NCBI GenBank assembly: GCA_049487715.1 | Contig: CP150576.1 | Location: forward strand, 496,001 to 560,000 | From: Pycnococcus provasolii | Lineage: Eukaryota > Chlorophyta > Pseudoscourfieldiophyceae > Pseudoscourfieldiales | Direction: 5' to 3' | DNA: 64,000 nt | Position numbers and translations under genes: made by a program | Notes under the pieces: model-generated | What the model was told of the DNA's origin: nothing | Seen by the model: the letters and a program-made list of their open reading frames with translations, nothing else | Database searches by the model: none | In this document: positions 1-9,346 of the stretch, in pieces | Layout: each line of letters opens with the position of its first letter | Position numbering within the stretch: the first letter of the stretch is position 1

Positions 1-3000
1 CGACACCACCGAAGTGGGATGCAAGAGCCACGCCCACGCCGCCTGTCACGATGAGCGCGCCCGTCGTTGCCGAACTCGCCGGCGTGTTGTCGGATACCGT
101 GACCGGCTTCACTGCCACGATCAGCTCTCCTCCGGTATCTTGCGTGTCGAATTGCATGTAGTTGGTCGTGCCTTCCCTGATGAGGAACGCATTCTGCTCG
201 TTATCTTTGAGATTCAATGTGACAGCTCCAGTGATCGTGAGCGTGTCAGCAGTGGCATCGTCACCAAGCACAGTGTTGCCGTCGACGTCGAGGACGCCAC
301 CCATGTTGAGATTCTCCGCAATGCCGACGCCGCCCATGACAACCACCGCACCGGCGTTATTGGCGCCTGATGTCGTCGTCGCTGCAAAATGGGAGTTACC
401 GGCAACGCCAATGCCTCCAGCGACCTGTAACGCGCCCGTCGTTGCCGAATTCGACGCCGTGGTATCGGATACCGCGACGACACCAGAGGATACCGTGACG
501 GCACCACCGAAGTTGGATGCAGCACTCGTGCCCACGCCGCCTGTCACGACGAGCGCGGCGGTCGTTGGATTAGCCGCCGCCGTGCTGTCGGATATCGTGA
601 CGACACCAGAGGATACCGTGACGGCACCACCGAAGTTGGATGCAGCACTCGTGCCCACGCCGCCTGTCACGACGAGCGCGGCGGTCGTTGGATTAGCCGC
701 CGCCGTGCTGTCGGATATCGTGACGACACCACCGAAGTGGGATGCAAGAGCCACGCCCACGCCGCCTGTCACGATGAGCGCGCCCGTCGTTGCCGAACTC
801 GCCGGCGTGTTGTCGGATACCGTGACCGGCTTCACTGCCACGATCAGCTCTCCTCCGGTATCTTGCGTGTCGAATTGCATGTAGTTGGTCGTGCCTTCCC
901 TGATGAGGAACGCATTCTGCTCGTTATCTTTGAGATTCAATGTGACAGCTCCAGTGATCGTGAGCGTGTCAGCAGTGGCATCGTCACCAAGCACAGTGTT
1001 GCCGTCGACGTCGAGGACGCCACCCATGTTGAGATTCTCCGCAATGCCGACGCCGCCCATGACAACCACCGCACCGGCGTTATTGGCGCCTGATGTCGTC
1101 GTCGCTGCAAAATGGGAGTTACCGGCAACGCCAATGCCTCCAGCGACCTGTAACGCGCCCGTCGTTGCCGAATTCGACGCCGTGGTATCGGATACCGCGA
1201 CGACACCAGAGGATACCGTGACGGCACCACCGAAGTTGGATGCAGCACTCGTGCCCACGCCGCCTGTCACGACGAGCGCGGCGGTCGTTGGATTAGCCGC
1301 CGCCGTGCTGTCGGATATCGTGACGACACCAGAGGATACCGTGACGGCACCACCGAAGTTGGATGCAGCACTCGTGCCCACGCCGCCTGTCACGACGAGC
1401 GCGGCGGTCGTTGGATTAGCCGCCGCCGTGCTGTCGGATATCGTGACGACACCACCGAAGTGGGATGCAAGAGCCACGCCCACGCCGCCTGTCACGATGA
1501 GCGCGCCCGTCGTTGCCGAACTCGCCGGCGTGTTGTCGGATACCGTGACCGGCTTCACTGCCACGATCAGCTCTCCTCCGGTATCTTGCGTGTCGAATTG
1601 CATGTAGTTGGTCGTGCCTTCCCTGATGAGGAACGCATTCTGCTCGTTATCTTTGAGATTCAATGTGACAGCTCCAGTGATCGTGAGCGTGTCAGCAGTG
1701 GCATCGTCACCAAGCACAGTGTTGCCGTCGACGTCGAGGACGCCACCCATGTTGAGATTCTCCGCAATGCCGACGCCGCCCATGACAACCACCGCACCGG
1801 CGTTATTGGCGCCTGATGTCGTCGTCGCTGCAAAATGGGAGTTACCGGCAACGCCAATGCCTCCAGCGACCTGTAACGCGCCCGTCGTTGCCGAATTCGA
1901 CGCCGTGGTATCGGATACCGCGACGACACCAGAGGATACCGTGACGGCACCACCGAAGTTGGATGCAGCACTCGTGCCCACGCCGCCTGTCACGACGAGC
2001 GCGGCGGTCGTTGGATTAGCCGCCGCCGTGCTGTCGGATACCGTGACGACACCAGAGGATACCGTGACGGCACCACCGAAGTTGGATGCAGCACTCGTGC
2101 CCACGCCGCCTGTCACGACGAGCGCGGCGGTCGTTGGATTAGCCGCCGCCGTGCTGTCGGATATCGTGACGACACCACCGAAGTGGGATGCAGCACCCAC
2201 GCCCACGCCGCCTCTCACGATGAGCGCGCCCGTCGTTGCCGAAGCCGCCGCCGTGCCGTCGGATATCGTGACCGGCTTCCATGCCACGATCAGCTCTGCT
2301 CCGTCTTGCGTGTCGAATCGCATGTAGTTGGTCGTGCCTTCCCTGATGAGGAACGCATTCTGCTCGTTATCTTTGAGATTCAATTCGACAGCTCCAGTGA
2401 TCGTGAGCGTGTCAGCAGTGGCAAGGTCACCAAGCGCAGTGTTGCCGCCCACGTTGAGATTCTCCGCAATGCCGACGCCGCCTCCGACGATGAGCGCGCC
2501 CGTCGTTGCATCACTCGACGTCGTGGTGTCGGATACCGTGACGACACCAGAGGATACCGTGACGGCACCACCGAAGTTGGATGCAGCACTCGTGCCCACG
2601 CCGCCTGTCACGACGAGCGCGGCGGTCGTTGGATTAGCCGCCGCCGTGCTGTCGGATATCGTGACGACACCACCGAAGTGGGATGCAGCACCCACGCCCA
2701 CGCCGCCTCTCACGATGAGCGCGCCCGTCGTTGCCGAAGCCGCCGCCGTGCCGTCGGATATCGTGACCGGCTTCCATGCCACGATCAGCTCTGCTCCGTC
2801 TTGCGTGTCGAATCGCATGTAGTTGGTCGTGCCTTCCCTGATGAGGAACGCATTCTGCTCGTTATCTTTGAGATTCAATTCGACAGCTCCAGTGATCGTG
2901 AGCGTGTCAGCAGTGGCATCGTCACCAAGCACAGTGTTGCCGTCGACGTCGAGGACGCCACCCATGTTGAGATTCTCCGCAATGCCGACGCCGCCATCGA

Positions 3001-3934
3001 CAATCAACGCTCCCGTCGATGTGGTAGTAGAGCCTGTCGTCAAACCGACAGTGATACTCGGCGCGGTATCCACAGACGAAAACGTCATGTACGTCAAAGG
3101 CGTCGAGCCATCATCCACAATCGTATAAACACTTGCCGTGTTGTCAGGCAGCGTGTGCGTCAATGAGCCAGTCAGCGTGTGAGCAACTGATGTGGACGCT
3201 CCTATGTTAACGCTGCCGCTGACGCCCATGCCGCCAGCTACGACAAGTGAGCCGGTGCTAACACTGCTAGACGCCGTCGCGTCGGATATGAGCGTTTCGA
3301 CGTGAAGCTCAATCTGCTCCTGCCCGTCAACTGTGTCGACTGTGAGGTAATTGTTTGATCCTTCGAAAAGCTGGAATCCGTTGTTCGTATTGTCGGGCAG
3401 ACTGGCGTTGATGTTGCCGAAGATGTCCACCGTGTCTTCCGTGCCCGAGCCGAGCACGCTGTCGCCAGTGATGTTCAGGTCCTGGTTGTCAATCAGGTGA
3501 ATCTCCTGGTTGAAGTAGATGGGTTTGTCCACGACGACGCGCTCGTTGCCGCTTGTGGTTTCGAAAGTGAGGTACTTCGTGCCAGTTGGCGACCTGAACT
3601 CCAAGGCGCTCGTCAAGCCATCGTTGATGACAAAGCTACTGCTGCCACCATCCTCGGCTAGAACCTCAATGGTGCCACGCAACTTAGTGGCACCATCTAC
3701 CTCAAGTAATGCTGTGGGCGGCGAAGACGCGTTGTATGTCGTTCCTATGCCCACGTATCCTGTACTTTCTCTGACAAATATTGAGCCGATGGCACCGAAG
3801 TCTTCGACATCAAAGCTTGACGGCAGTTGCGCGCGCACGTTCGTCACGAACAGACAGACACATAGAGTCGCGAGCATCCATGCTGTGCGTGGACGTTCTG
3901 GTCTCCGTACGCGTAGAGATGTGCTCGAGCTCAT
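1..3934 (-). CDS. Giant secreted repeat protein with virus/phage fibre-like repeats (3' end outside window)
   Basis: Reading the minus strand from the ATG at 3934-3932, the frame stays open to position 1, at least 1311 codons with no stop. An in-frame TAA lies upstream near 4010, so this is the first ATG. Residues 1-36 form a signal peptide: an Arg-rich start, then a hydrophobic core ending VTNVRA before QLPSS. About 230 unique residues follow, including a motif of the type GSNNYLTVDT. The rest is tandem repeats with the theme TTGALIVxGGVGVA...GGVVTISD, many of them in 241-residue units. This GGVG/NYL(T)FDT style is familiar to me from tail-fibre and surface proteins of phages and algal giant viruses. 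The inferred role is a secreted adhesin or cell-surface filament. Family membership is by eye only. The shorter reading frames on the other strand here are shadows. Confidence 0.8.
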   Translation of the reverse strand, partial: MSSSTSLRVRRPERPRTAWMLATLCVCLFVTNVRAQLPSSFDVEDFGAIGSIFVRESTGYVGIGTTYNASSPPTALLEVDGATKLRGTIEVLAEDGGSSSFVINDGLTSALEFRSPTGTKYLTFETTSGNERVVVDKPIYFNQEIHLIDNQDLNITGDSVLGSGTEDTVDIFGNINASLPDNTNNGFQLFEGSNNYLTVDTVDGQEQIELHVETLISDATASSSVSTGSLVVAGGMGVSGSVNIGASTSVAHTLTGSLTHTLPDNTASVYTIVDDGSTPLTYMTFSSVDTAPSITVGLTTGSTTTSTGALIVDGGVGIAENLNMGGVLDVDGNTVLGDDATADTLTITGAVELNLKDNEQNAFLIREGTTNYMRFDTQDGAELIVAWKPVTISDGTAAASATTGALIVRGGVGVGAASHFGGVVTISDSTAAANPTTAALVVTGGVGTSAASNFGGAVTVSSGVVTVSDTTTSSDATTGALIVGGGVGIAENLNVGGNTALGDLATADTLTITGAVELNLKDNEQNAFLIREGTTNYMRFDTQDGAELIVAWKPVTISDGTAAASATTGALIVRGGVGVGAASHFGGVVTISDSTAAANPTTAALVVTGGVGTSAASNFGGAVTVSSGVVTVSDSTAAANPTTAALVVTGGVGTSAASNFGGAVTVSSGVVAVSDTTASNSATTGALQVAGGIGVAGNSHFAATTTSGANNAGAVVVMGGVGIAENLNMGGVLDVDGNTVLGDDATADTLTITGAVTLNLKDNEQNAFLIREGTTNYMQFDTQDTGGELIVAVKPVTVSDNTPASSATTGALIVTGGVGVALASHFGGVVTISDSTAAANPTTAALVVTGGVGTSAASNFGGAVTVSSGVVTISDSTAAANPTTAALVVTGGVGTSAASNFGGAVTVSSGVVAVSDTTASNSATTGALQVAGGIGVAGNSHFAATTTSGANNAGAVVVMGGVGIAENLNMGGVLDVDGNTVLGDDATADTLTITGAVTLNLKDNEQNAFLIREGTTNYMQFDTQDTGGELIVAVKPVTVSDNTPASSATTGALIVTGGVGVALASHFGGVVTISDSTAAANPTTAALVVTGGVGTSAASNFGGAVTVSSGVVTISDSTAAANPTTAALVVTGGVGTSAASNFGGAVTVSSGVVAVSDTTASNSATTGALQVAGGIGVAGNSHFAATTTSGANNAGAVVVMGGVGIAENLNMGGVLDVDGNTVLGDDATADTLTITGAVTLNLKDNEQNAFLIREGTTNYMQFDTQDTGGELIVAVKPVTVSDNTPASSATTGALIVTGGVGVALASHFGGV
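14..2182. repeat. Three tandem 723-bp coding repeats, nearly identical
   Basis: Blocks 14-736, 737-1459 and 1460-2182 align head to tail. The first two look identical by eye and the third differs at only a few bases (for example T to C near 2041). 723 bp is exactly 241 codons, so the reading frame of the large minus-strand gene is kept. Each block holds a nested 123-bp (41-codon) subrepeat in two copies, for example starting near 481 and 604. The near-identity points to very recent duplication or ongoing gene conversion. Confidence 0.92.
2183..2990. repeat. Diverged, shorter repeat units (period about 495 bp)
   Basis: Downstream of the perfect 723-bp units the same sequence continues in shortened, slightly diverged copies. 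The stretch beginning at 2328 recurs at 2823, a 495-bp (165-codon) period. This is the N-terminal side of the repeat domain of the minus-strand gene. It looks older than the 723-bp copies, as expected if amplification occurred toward the C-terminus. Confidence 0.8.
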
Positions 3935-5735
3935 GATCGCCACGAGCAGGCTTAAGGAGACCACCCTTTGCGGCCGGCCCACCCTGCCGCAAAGCCTCCT
4001 GCCCTTTATTTATTTTTTTTCACCTTAACAGAAAAAGGTATGCGCTCGCTCTCACCCAGCTGTTCACTCACGTGTCCACGGGATCCAACCCACACGCAGG
4101 AGGAGGCGACAGATGACTGACCCTTTATTTCAATCCTGGTAAGTAGTTCGCTGAAAAAGTAGCTCGGCCAGCCTGCTGTTTCCCCAGCTGTTAACTGTTA
4201 ACAGCTCCAGGCACCAGGCTTCCTGCGGCTTTGTCAAGGGAAAAAAACTTCTTGTTTTTCAATTTCAAGAAAAACAAACGCAAGATTCTTTTTCTTTCTT
4301 AAAGAAGTGGCCACAATGAAGCCTTCCGTGTATCACGAGAAGGAAAACTCAGGTTTACTGTACTGTATGAAGTAAAAGTACCGTACTGTGAATGTCGCTA
4401 TGATGTATCTCTTCTCGAGAGAACGAGAACGAGAACAAGATGTACTTTATTTAAGTAAGATAAAAGCCAGACAAGAGAAAAGATGCCCCAGACAAGATTA
4501 CGCCTATCTATCTATCTAGGGTAGCGTAGCGTAGCGAGAAACACGCCGTGAACAACACAACACAACACAACACACACAACACACACAGATCACAGAGAAT
4601 ACAACAGCTGAGCTGAGAGCTGAGCTGAGAGAGTGCAGTGACGGGAAAACGCGGCTGGCAGTGACGAACCAACCGGCTAATGAGCGCTGCGCACGACGCT
4701 GAAATGATTCGCGCAAGCAGGGAGAGAGCACCAACGAGTTAGACTTTAAGCGACGCGAACAGGCCAAGAACAACGCCTTAAGAGGGAGAGAAGCAGGCCG
4801 GTTCCATGCAAGGCCAAGGACGGATCCCCCGCTTGGAACAAAAGGCGATTAACTTAGACTTTAGGGTTTCTAAAAGGGTCTTATTAGCCTCCTTATTCAC
4901 CTTGCGGGCCCGGTGCACCTTGCAGCCTTCCTTGACCTTGGTGGATCCAAGGTGGTTTGCAAACGTCCCCCTTGGCCCCTTGCACTCTGGCCTCCCACTT
5001 CTTGCCTCCCGAGTAGTTGTTCCTTTTCTTTCTTTTTCGTTTTCCTTTCTTGCTCGCTATTCTTACGATAGGTCTCGCGACTTCAATAGTAGCGGCTTTA
5101 TGGAATGAGCCGACAGACAACCTTGGTGCTTGGGCAACCTTGCGGAATATTGGAATAGTGTTGGCCTGAAATACGGTATTTTGGCCGATCCCGGTCCCGA
5201 CGACGACGCTCACGAGTCTACGTCTCTACCCCATCGCATCCCTCGTCCTTCGTCCTTCCTCCTTCCTATGAGTAAAGGTTAGTTGGGAAATAAAAAGAGG
5301 GGTGTGGGCCATAAACTGCATCCATAAAACGCATCTTGTGTGTTCGCAAAGCCTTCCCCTCTTCCCATTTCCCACTCTTCAGCAAGCTGCAAGCACGGTG
5401 GTGGAAGATCGGCGACCTGGCCAGATCTCGTCGCAACTTGCAAACGGACGAAGATGCTGAGACTACCGGGTACGAGAGGACGAAGAGACGAAGAAGCTGA
5501 TGAGACGAAGGGAAGGGGAACGCGGGTGAGGATTCAGGAAGCGCCACCTGGAAGAAGAAGAAGAAGAAAGAAGAAGAAAGAAGAAGAAAGGGAAAGGTAC
5601 CCTATAGGGTTAGGGTTTTGATAAAAAATAAATTAGGGTGTAGGGTTACAACTAGGGTTATGTAGGGCAGTTTACTCTCTGGTAAGGTTAGCAGCTTCAG
5701 GATTCTTTGTTTTTTCTGCGCAGGAGGGAGCGAGC
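3935..5735. other. Long divergent intergenic region
   Basis: It separates the minus-strand start at 3934 from the plus-strand start at 5736. I see no convincing gene. It contains simple repeats (CTAT units near 4508, GTAGC units near 4520, ACAAC/CA runs at about 4551-4588, GAGCTGA units near 4612-4634), GAGAAC repeats near 4416-4436, a purine-rich AAGAAG tract at 5551-5592, and telomere-like motifs near the downstream gene. Confidence 0.6.
5597..5670 (+). promoter_or_regulatory. Telomere-like (telo-box) motif cluster upstream of the DUF726-like gene
   Basis: The stretch carries repeated AGGGTTAGGG, TAGGGTGTAGGGTTA and CTAGGGTTA motifs, with the G-rich strand in the sense direction, 66-139 bp before the ATG at 5736. 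Similar clusters precede several other starts in the window. A promoter role is inferred from position; plant telo-boxes are the known parallel. Confidence 0.45.
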
Positions 5736-7556
5736 ATGGCGGTTGACGAAAGCGCCAAAGAAGTGTCTCTGCGCGCCGCGGCGCTCGCTCTGTCCCTGGC
5801 GGAGACGTCGTCGGAGTCTCTGGCAGAAGATATCACGCTGACGCTGCAAAACGACGCCGTCGACGCACTCAGGAGCACGTTCCTGCTCTCCAGCCTTACC
5901 CCGGACGTGCTCCGCGCTTCTGTTGTTCACGGATTCGTCGAGTACCTCGCGTGCGCGATTGCGGAATCCGCGTCAATCGAACAAGGAAAGTACATCGTGG
6001 ACGCGAGAGCAATCTACGCCACAAAAGCGGCATGCCTCTGGACCGCAAAACACCTCGAAGGCGCGCACGATATCGACTTCCAAAAAGACATCCTACAAGC
6101 GGACCTGCCGAAGCGATTGATAGTGCAAAACGAAAGAGCCGCGGAGTCGGACCGCGGTAGCAGCGATGAAACCGCAAGCGGCAGATTAGATAGCGACTCG
6201 CAAGCGACGCCTGAAACGGCCGTTGAGCCTGCTACCACCACAAAGTCGACGTGGGCGCGACGAGCTGCCATCGGCATGAGCGCACTCGTCGGAGGCGTGG
6301 CACTGGCAGCCACCGGTGGACTCGCAGCACCGGCAATTGCGGCTGGATTTGCAAGTGCCAGTGCCGCCGCTGGTGCAGGAGCTGTTGGGGCGGCTGTCAC
6401 AACTGCCGCCACGACGGGAGGAGGTGCACTCGCTGTGGGTGTTGCCGGAGGTGTGGGAGCTGCGGCGGCGGCACACTCGACAGCGGAAAGACTGGCAGAG
6501 CTCGAGGGTGTGAAAGTTCTGGAAGTTCCAATGCCACCAACGGCAAACGGCGAAACCGACGAGCATCCAGCCGTGCTGACGGAACTATGTTTTCCAGGCT
6601 GGATACCCGCGCCTGCCACGGAGGAGGACAACGAAGAAGGAGGCGAGGAGGAGGAGGAGGAGGAGGAGGAGGAGGAGGAGGAGGAGGAGGAGAAGGACGA
6701 AGACGCTGACGTTGCACGGCGGATCTGCCAGCCATTTGCGGACGCCGGCTTTCCTTCTTCGGGCACTTGTCGCGCCATCGTAGGAACGTTCACGGGAATG
6801 GCGGACCTCCTGGCTTCTCTTAAGACAATTGAACGCACCGCGGTGGAAGGCGCCGCAACAGCTGCTGGTGTACGCGGCTTGCAGATGACAGTTGCAGGCG
6901 CGATGGCTGTTGCCGCAGCCCCCGCGATGATTGCTTACGGCGCCGTAACCGCGCACGGTGGAGCCTTTGCGACGGCGATGTCCCAGCTGAACGAGCTCGG
7001 AGCAAACCTTGCCGAGCGTCACGTGCAGACATATCTGAGGAGATTGGTGGATGACGACGATTCGCTGCGCGCGGCATTTCGCCGACCGGTGGCGCTGGTC
7101 GGCGTTGGCGTTGGATCGTGCGCCGCGGTTGGGTACGCGGAACGCGTGAGAGCCTTGGCAAAAGAGCACGGCTTCTCTGCGCAGAAGATTGTAGGTTCCA
7201 TCTGGCTTGTGGGTGCGCCGATAGGTCACAGCCGCAGTCGAGCGCAGAGCCTGGCGAAGTCATGCGCATCTGGCATGGTCTGCTCCGCCTTTAGCACGCA
7301 CGATTACACGATGAAAGTGCTGCCCCGTTGCAATGTAACAGCCGAAGGTCTCGCACTTGGAGGCGTTGCTGGCGCAAGTGCGAGCGGCTATAAAAGGGAC
7401 GGCAACGGCCGGCGCTTCTGGCACGACGTCGACTGTTCCGACATCGTGGGAGCTCACGAAGACTGGCGTGATCACCTCCCCGAGGTTCTCTCGAGAATGC
7501 GAGCGGCTGAGCTGGATGCCATGCGGTGCATTGGTGAAGCCGCCGTTGACGGCTAA
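5736..7556 (+). CDS. TMCO4/DUF726-like alpha/beta-hydrolase fold protein, probable pseudoenzyme
   Basis: A 606-residue protein. An N-terminal helical region (about 1-150) is followed by a long Gly/Ala-rich hydrophobic segment (about 175-245) typical of membrane-inserted DUF726 proteins, then a pure Glu tract near residues 300-320 coded by GAG/GAA repeats, then the hydrolase-like half. That half has RPVALVG at the nucleophile elbow, then LVGAPIG, SAFSTHDY and DVDCSDIVGAHEDW, matching the order of motifs in TMCO4. The elbow reads G456-V-G458-V-G460, whereas active relatives carry GxSxG, so the serine position is glycine. The reaction of the family is poorly known. Catalytic loss is inferred and Ser461, just after the elbow, cannot be excluded as a substitute. 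It ends 90 bp from the convergent neighbour. Confidence 0.75.
   Translation: MAVDESAKEVSLRAAALALSLAETSSESLAEDITLTLQNDAVDALRSTFLLSSLTPDVLRASVVHGFVEYLACAIAESASIEQGKYIVDARAIYATKAACLWTAKHLEGAHDIDFQKDILQADLPKRLIVQNERAAESDRGSSDETASGRLDSDSQATPETAVEPATTTKSTWARRAAIGMSALVGGVALAATGGLAAPAIAAGFASASAAAGAGAVGAAVTTAATTGGGALAVGVAGGVGAAAAAHSTAERLAELEGVKVLEVPMPPTANGETDEHPAVLTELCFPGWIPAPATEEDNEEGGEEEEEEEEEEEEEEEEKDEDADVARRICQPFADAGFPSSGTCRAIVGTFTGMADLLASLKTIERTAVEGAATAAGVRGLQMTVAGAMAVAAAPAMIAYGAVTAHGGAFATAMSQLNELGANLAERHVQTYLRRLVDDDDSLRAAFRRPVALVGVGVGSCAAVGYAERVRALAKEHGFSAQKIVGSIWLVGAPIGHSRSRAQSLAKSCASGMVCSAFSTHDYTMKVLPRCNVTAEGLALGGVAGASASGYKRDGNGRRFWHDVDCSDIVGAHEDWRDHLPEVLSRMRAAELDAMRCIGEAAVDG
6643..6693 (+). 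repeat. GAG/GAA trinucleotide tract coding poly-Glu
   Basis: An in-frame GAGGAG run inside the DUF726-like gene codes about 17 consecutive Glu residues. Similar in-frame triplet tracts occur in other genes here (Asp in the JmjC gene, Ser in the sialidase-like gene, Gln in the SMARCD and phosphatase genes). Confidence 0.85.
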
Positions 7557-7646
7557 TTGTATATAAGTTTTAAATTATCATATTCGACGTCTTTACATGT
7601 TTGTTTAGTTTTTGAAGAAAAGAAAAGGTAGCAGAGGGCCACAATT

Positions 7647-8576
7647 TTACGCTCTCCTCCTTCTCCTCTCCTCCTGCGACGCGCCACCTCCATTCTCGTC
7701 GATCGCCTGCGCCTCGAGTTCGACGTCACTTGACGGCTCAGGTTCGCTCGCCGCGCTAGGCCTTGCGGCGTTGTTCTTTGATGCACGCTGTCGTCTATTC
7801 GCCTGTCCAGAAAGCTGGCTCGACGGGTTGTGCCACTCGACTCTCTGCGAGTGTTTGAGGATCGAGCCAGGTTCCTCCATCATGCGCGCACTCCCTCGCG
7901 TCACGTCTCCGGCGCGTCGCACAGCCTCCTCGCGTGAAGCGCCAGCCATGAGACTCTGCGCCTTGGAGTACGCGGACTTGCAGCATAGCGCGAGAGGTTG
8001 TATTCGGTCGCTGAGCTCGTTTCGTTCTTTGACGATGCGTGCGAGTTCGTCCTTAACATCTCTCAGGTGCTTTTGAGCCGAGAGGCGAAATTCCGCGAGT
8101 GCATTCTCGTTGAGTTTCTTGCACCAGTCTTTTTGTCTGCTGTGGTCGCCTTCTCTGTAGTAGTTGAGCAGTGCTTCCGTCTTTTCCTCCGCGGACTGGT
8201 ACCTTTTCAGTTGCACGTTGCACTGCTGCCTGCTTATTTTGAGCGCCTCTTTGTGTGCCTGTAGGTCCGCGAGCGCGTTGTCAAGTTCGCCAACAAGTCT
8301 CGTTCGATCGCTCTGTATGCGCGCGACGAAGACGTGTCCAAGTCCGAGCACGACGATGGTTAAGACAATCAGTGAGCGCCGGACTGTGCTTTGGTTCAGT
8401 GGGCCTCCTCCACCATATGGCACGGTGGCGAGTGAAGAGGCCATATGCGCACTTCTCCTCCCGAACGTGCTCAAGCTACCCCCCGGAGTGGCTACCGGGT
8501 GGCCCTTGAGCCCTTCTTCAAACGACACATTATTAGCGGAGGACGACATCGGCAAGGGAGCACTGTTCGCGGGCAT
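7647..8576 (-). CDS. Single-pass membrane protein with lumenal/extracellular coiled coil
   Basis: A 309-residue protein starting at ATG 8576. Residues 1-65 are Ser/Gly/Pro-rich and likely cytosolic. One hydrophobic segment follows at about 68-85 (SLIVLTIVVLGLGHVFVA) with a preceding Arg pair, which suggests a type II signal anchor. A heptad-rich coiled coil runs from about 88 to 205 and contains Cys residues near KQQCNV, DWCKK and ALCCKS. The C-terminus is charged, low-complexity and ends in a run of Arg. I do not recognise a named family; the layout recalls Golgi coiled-coil proteins. Telomere-like motifs lie 112-130 bp upstream. The gene converges with the DUF726-like gene, 90 bp apart. Confidence 0.7.
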   Translation of the reverse strand: MPANSAPLPMSSSANNVSFEEGLKGHPVATPGGSLSTFGRRSAHMASSLATVPYGGGGPLNQSTVRRSLIVLTIVVLGLGHVFVARIQSDRTRLVGELDNALADLQAHKEALKISRQQCNVQLKRYQSAEEKTEALLNYYREGDHSRQKDWCKKLNENALAEFRLSAQKHLRDVKDELARIVKERNELSDRIQPLALCCKSAYSKAQSLMAGASREEAVRRAGDVTRGSARMMEEPGSILKHSQRVEWHNPSSQLSGQANRRQRASKNNAARPSAASEPEPSSDVELEAQAIDENGGGASQEERRRRRA

Positions 8577-9151
8577 TAGTTATTCGGTGAGAGCGATCTC
8601 TCTGCGGGATGATTGGGACGCCCGCGGCTCATTTTAGCATACACGAGTTTTTAGTATGGAGAACTGCTCAGCTCAGCTCAGGGAGGCCTAACCCTAACCC
8701 TAACTCGACGACGACAACCTCCCCCTCCGTCGTAGCTGCTTGAGCGTGTACGACTGTCCTTGTCATCGGCTCATCGCCTTGCGGTAACGCCACTAACGCG
8801 TCAGCTGCATGACCGTCCGGAACCGTCCGTAGGACGACACTTGAGCTTGAGCTAATGAGCTTCTTGTGTGCGCTTTGCCTCCTGAGGCCTTTACCAAGAG
8901 GTCTCCGTTGCGGCGCACGAAGCACCTGCTGTGGTGCTTCACGCCCGCTTATGAGGATGCGAAACATGCGCTCTTCGTCGCCGAACTGCGCGGCAATGCC
9001 ATCGCACATGAACGTCTCAACTCTCAAGGCGGGTGAGTGTGACGGCGTACGGTTTACTAACACGTACCTCCCTCAAGGACCGTCACCTTAAGGGAGCGCC
9101 ACGAGAGGATAAGGTAAGAAGTGATGTCTTCAGTTACAGGGAAAAGATAAG
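8577..9151. other. Intergenic region with telomere-like motif
   Basis: It holds the promoter side of the minus-strand membrane protein, including CCTAACCCTAACCC at about 8688-8703 (G-rich strand in that gene's sense direction). The remainder has weakly coding-like frames on both strands with no recognisable domain and no good start, and I do not call a gene. Confidence 0.5.
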
Positions 9152-9335
9152 GGCCCACATTTCCAGTGTTCACACGGAAATTTGGGGTTTTCTACAGGGG
9201 GCACGCCGAGAAGGGAGGTTCCCTTCACGCCCCATGGAAAGGCCGCCCGGGGGGCGGCCTTTCCCTTGCTCCTCCTCCTTCCCGCCCGACCCGTCCGAAC
9301 CTCCATCACTCTTGAGAAGAGAACGGACGGGCGAC
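9152..9335. repeat. Interspersed repeat R1, copy 1
   Basis: About 184 bp starting GGCCCACATTTCCAG and ending near GGACGGGCGAC. It is almost identical to 10692-10877. It contains a perfect hairpin, AAAGGCCGCC with loop CGGGG and GGCGGCCTTT, at 9239-9263. With copy 2 it brackets the retroelement-derived reading frame in direct orientation. Confidence 0.9.
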
Positions 9336-9346
9336 CGACGACGAGT

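Noticed and set aside
1-2990. CRISPR-like array
   Set aside because: The repeats are long, contiguous and protein-coding with no short direct repeats separated by unique spacers.
162-3166. Plus-strand reading frames of 118-327 residues over the left repeats
   Set aside because: They are shadows of the minus-strand repeat gene: they depend on GTG/TTG starts, repeat only because the DNA repeats, and have no signal peptide or motif, whereas the minus frame is continuous for 1311 codons.
4516-5547. Several short frames of 85-106 residues in the long intergenic region
   Set aside because: They overlap simple repeats, have no motif and contradict one another across strands.
8668-9063. 131-residue minus-strand frame
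   Set aside because: Its end is coded by the telomere-like repeat, the start lacks context, and no family is recognisable; not enough to call a gene.
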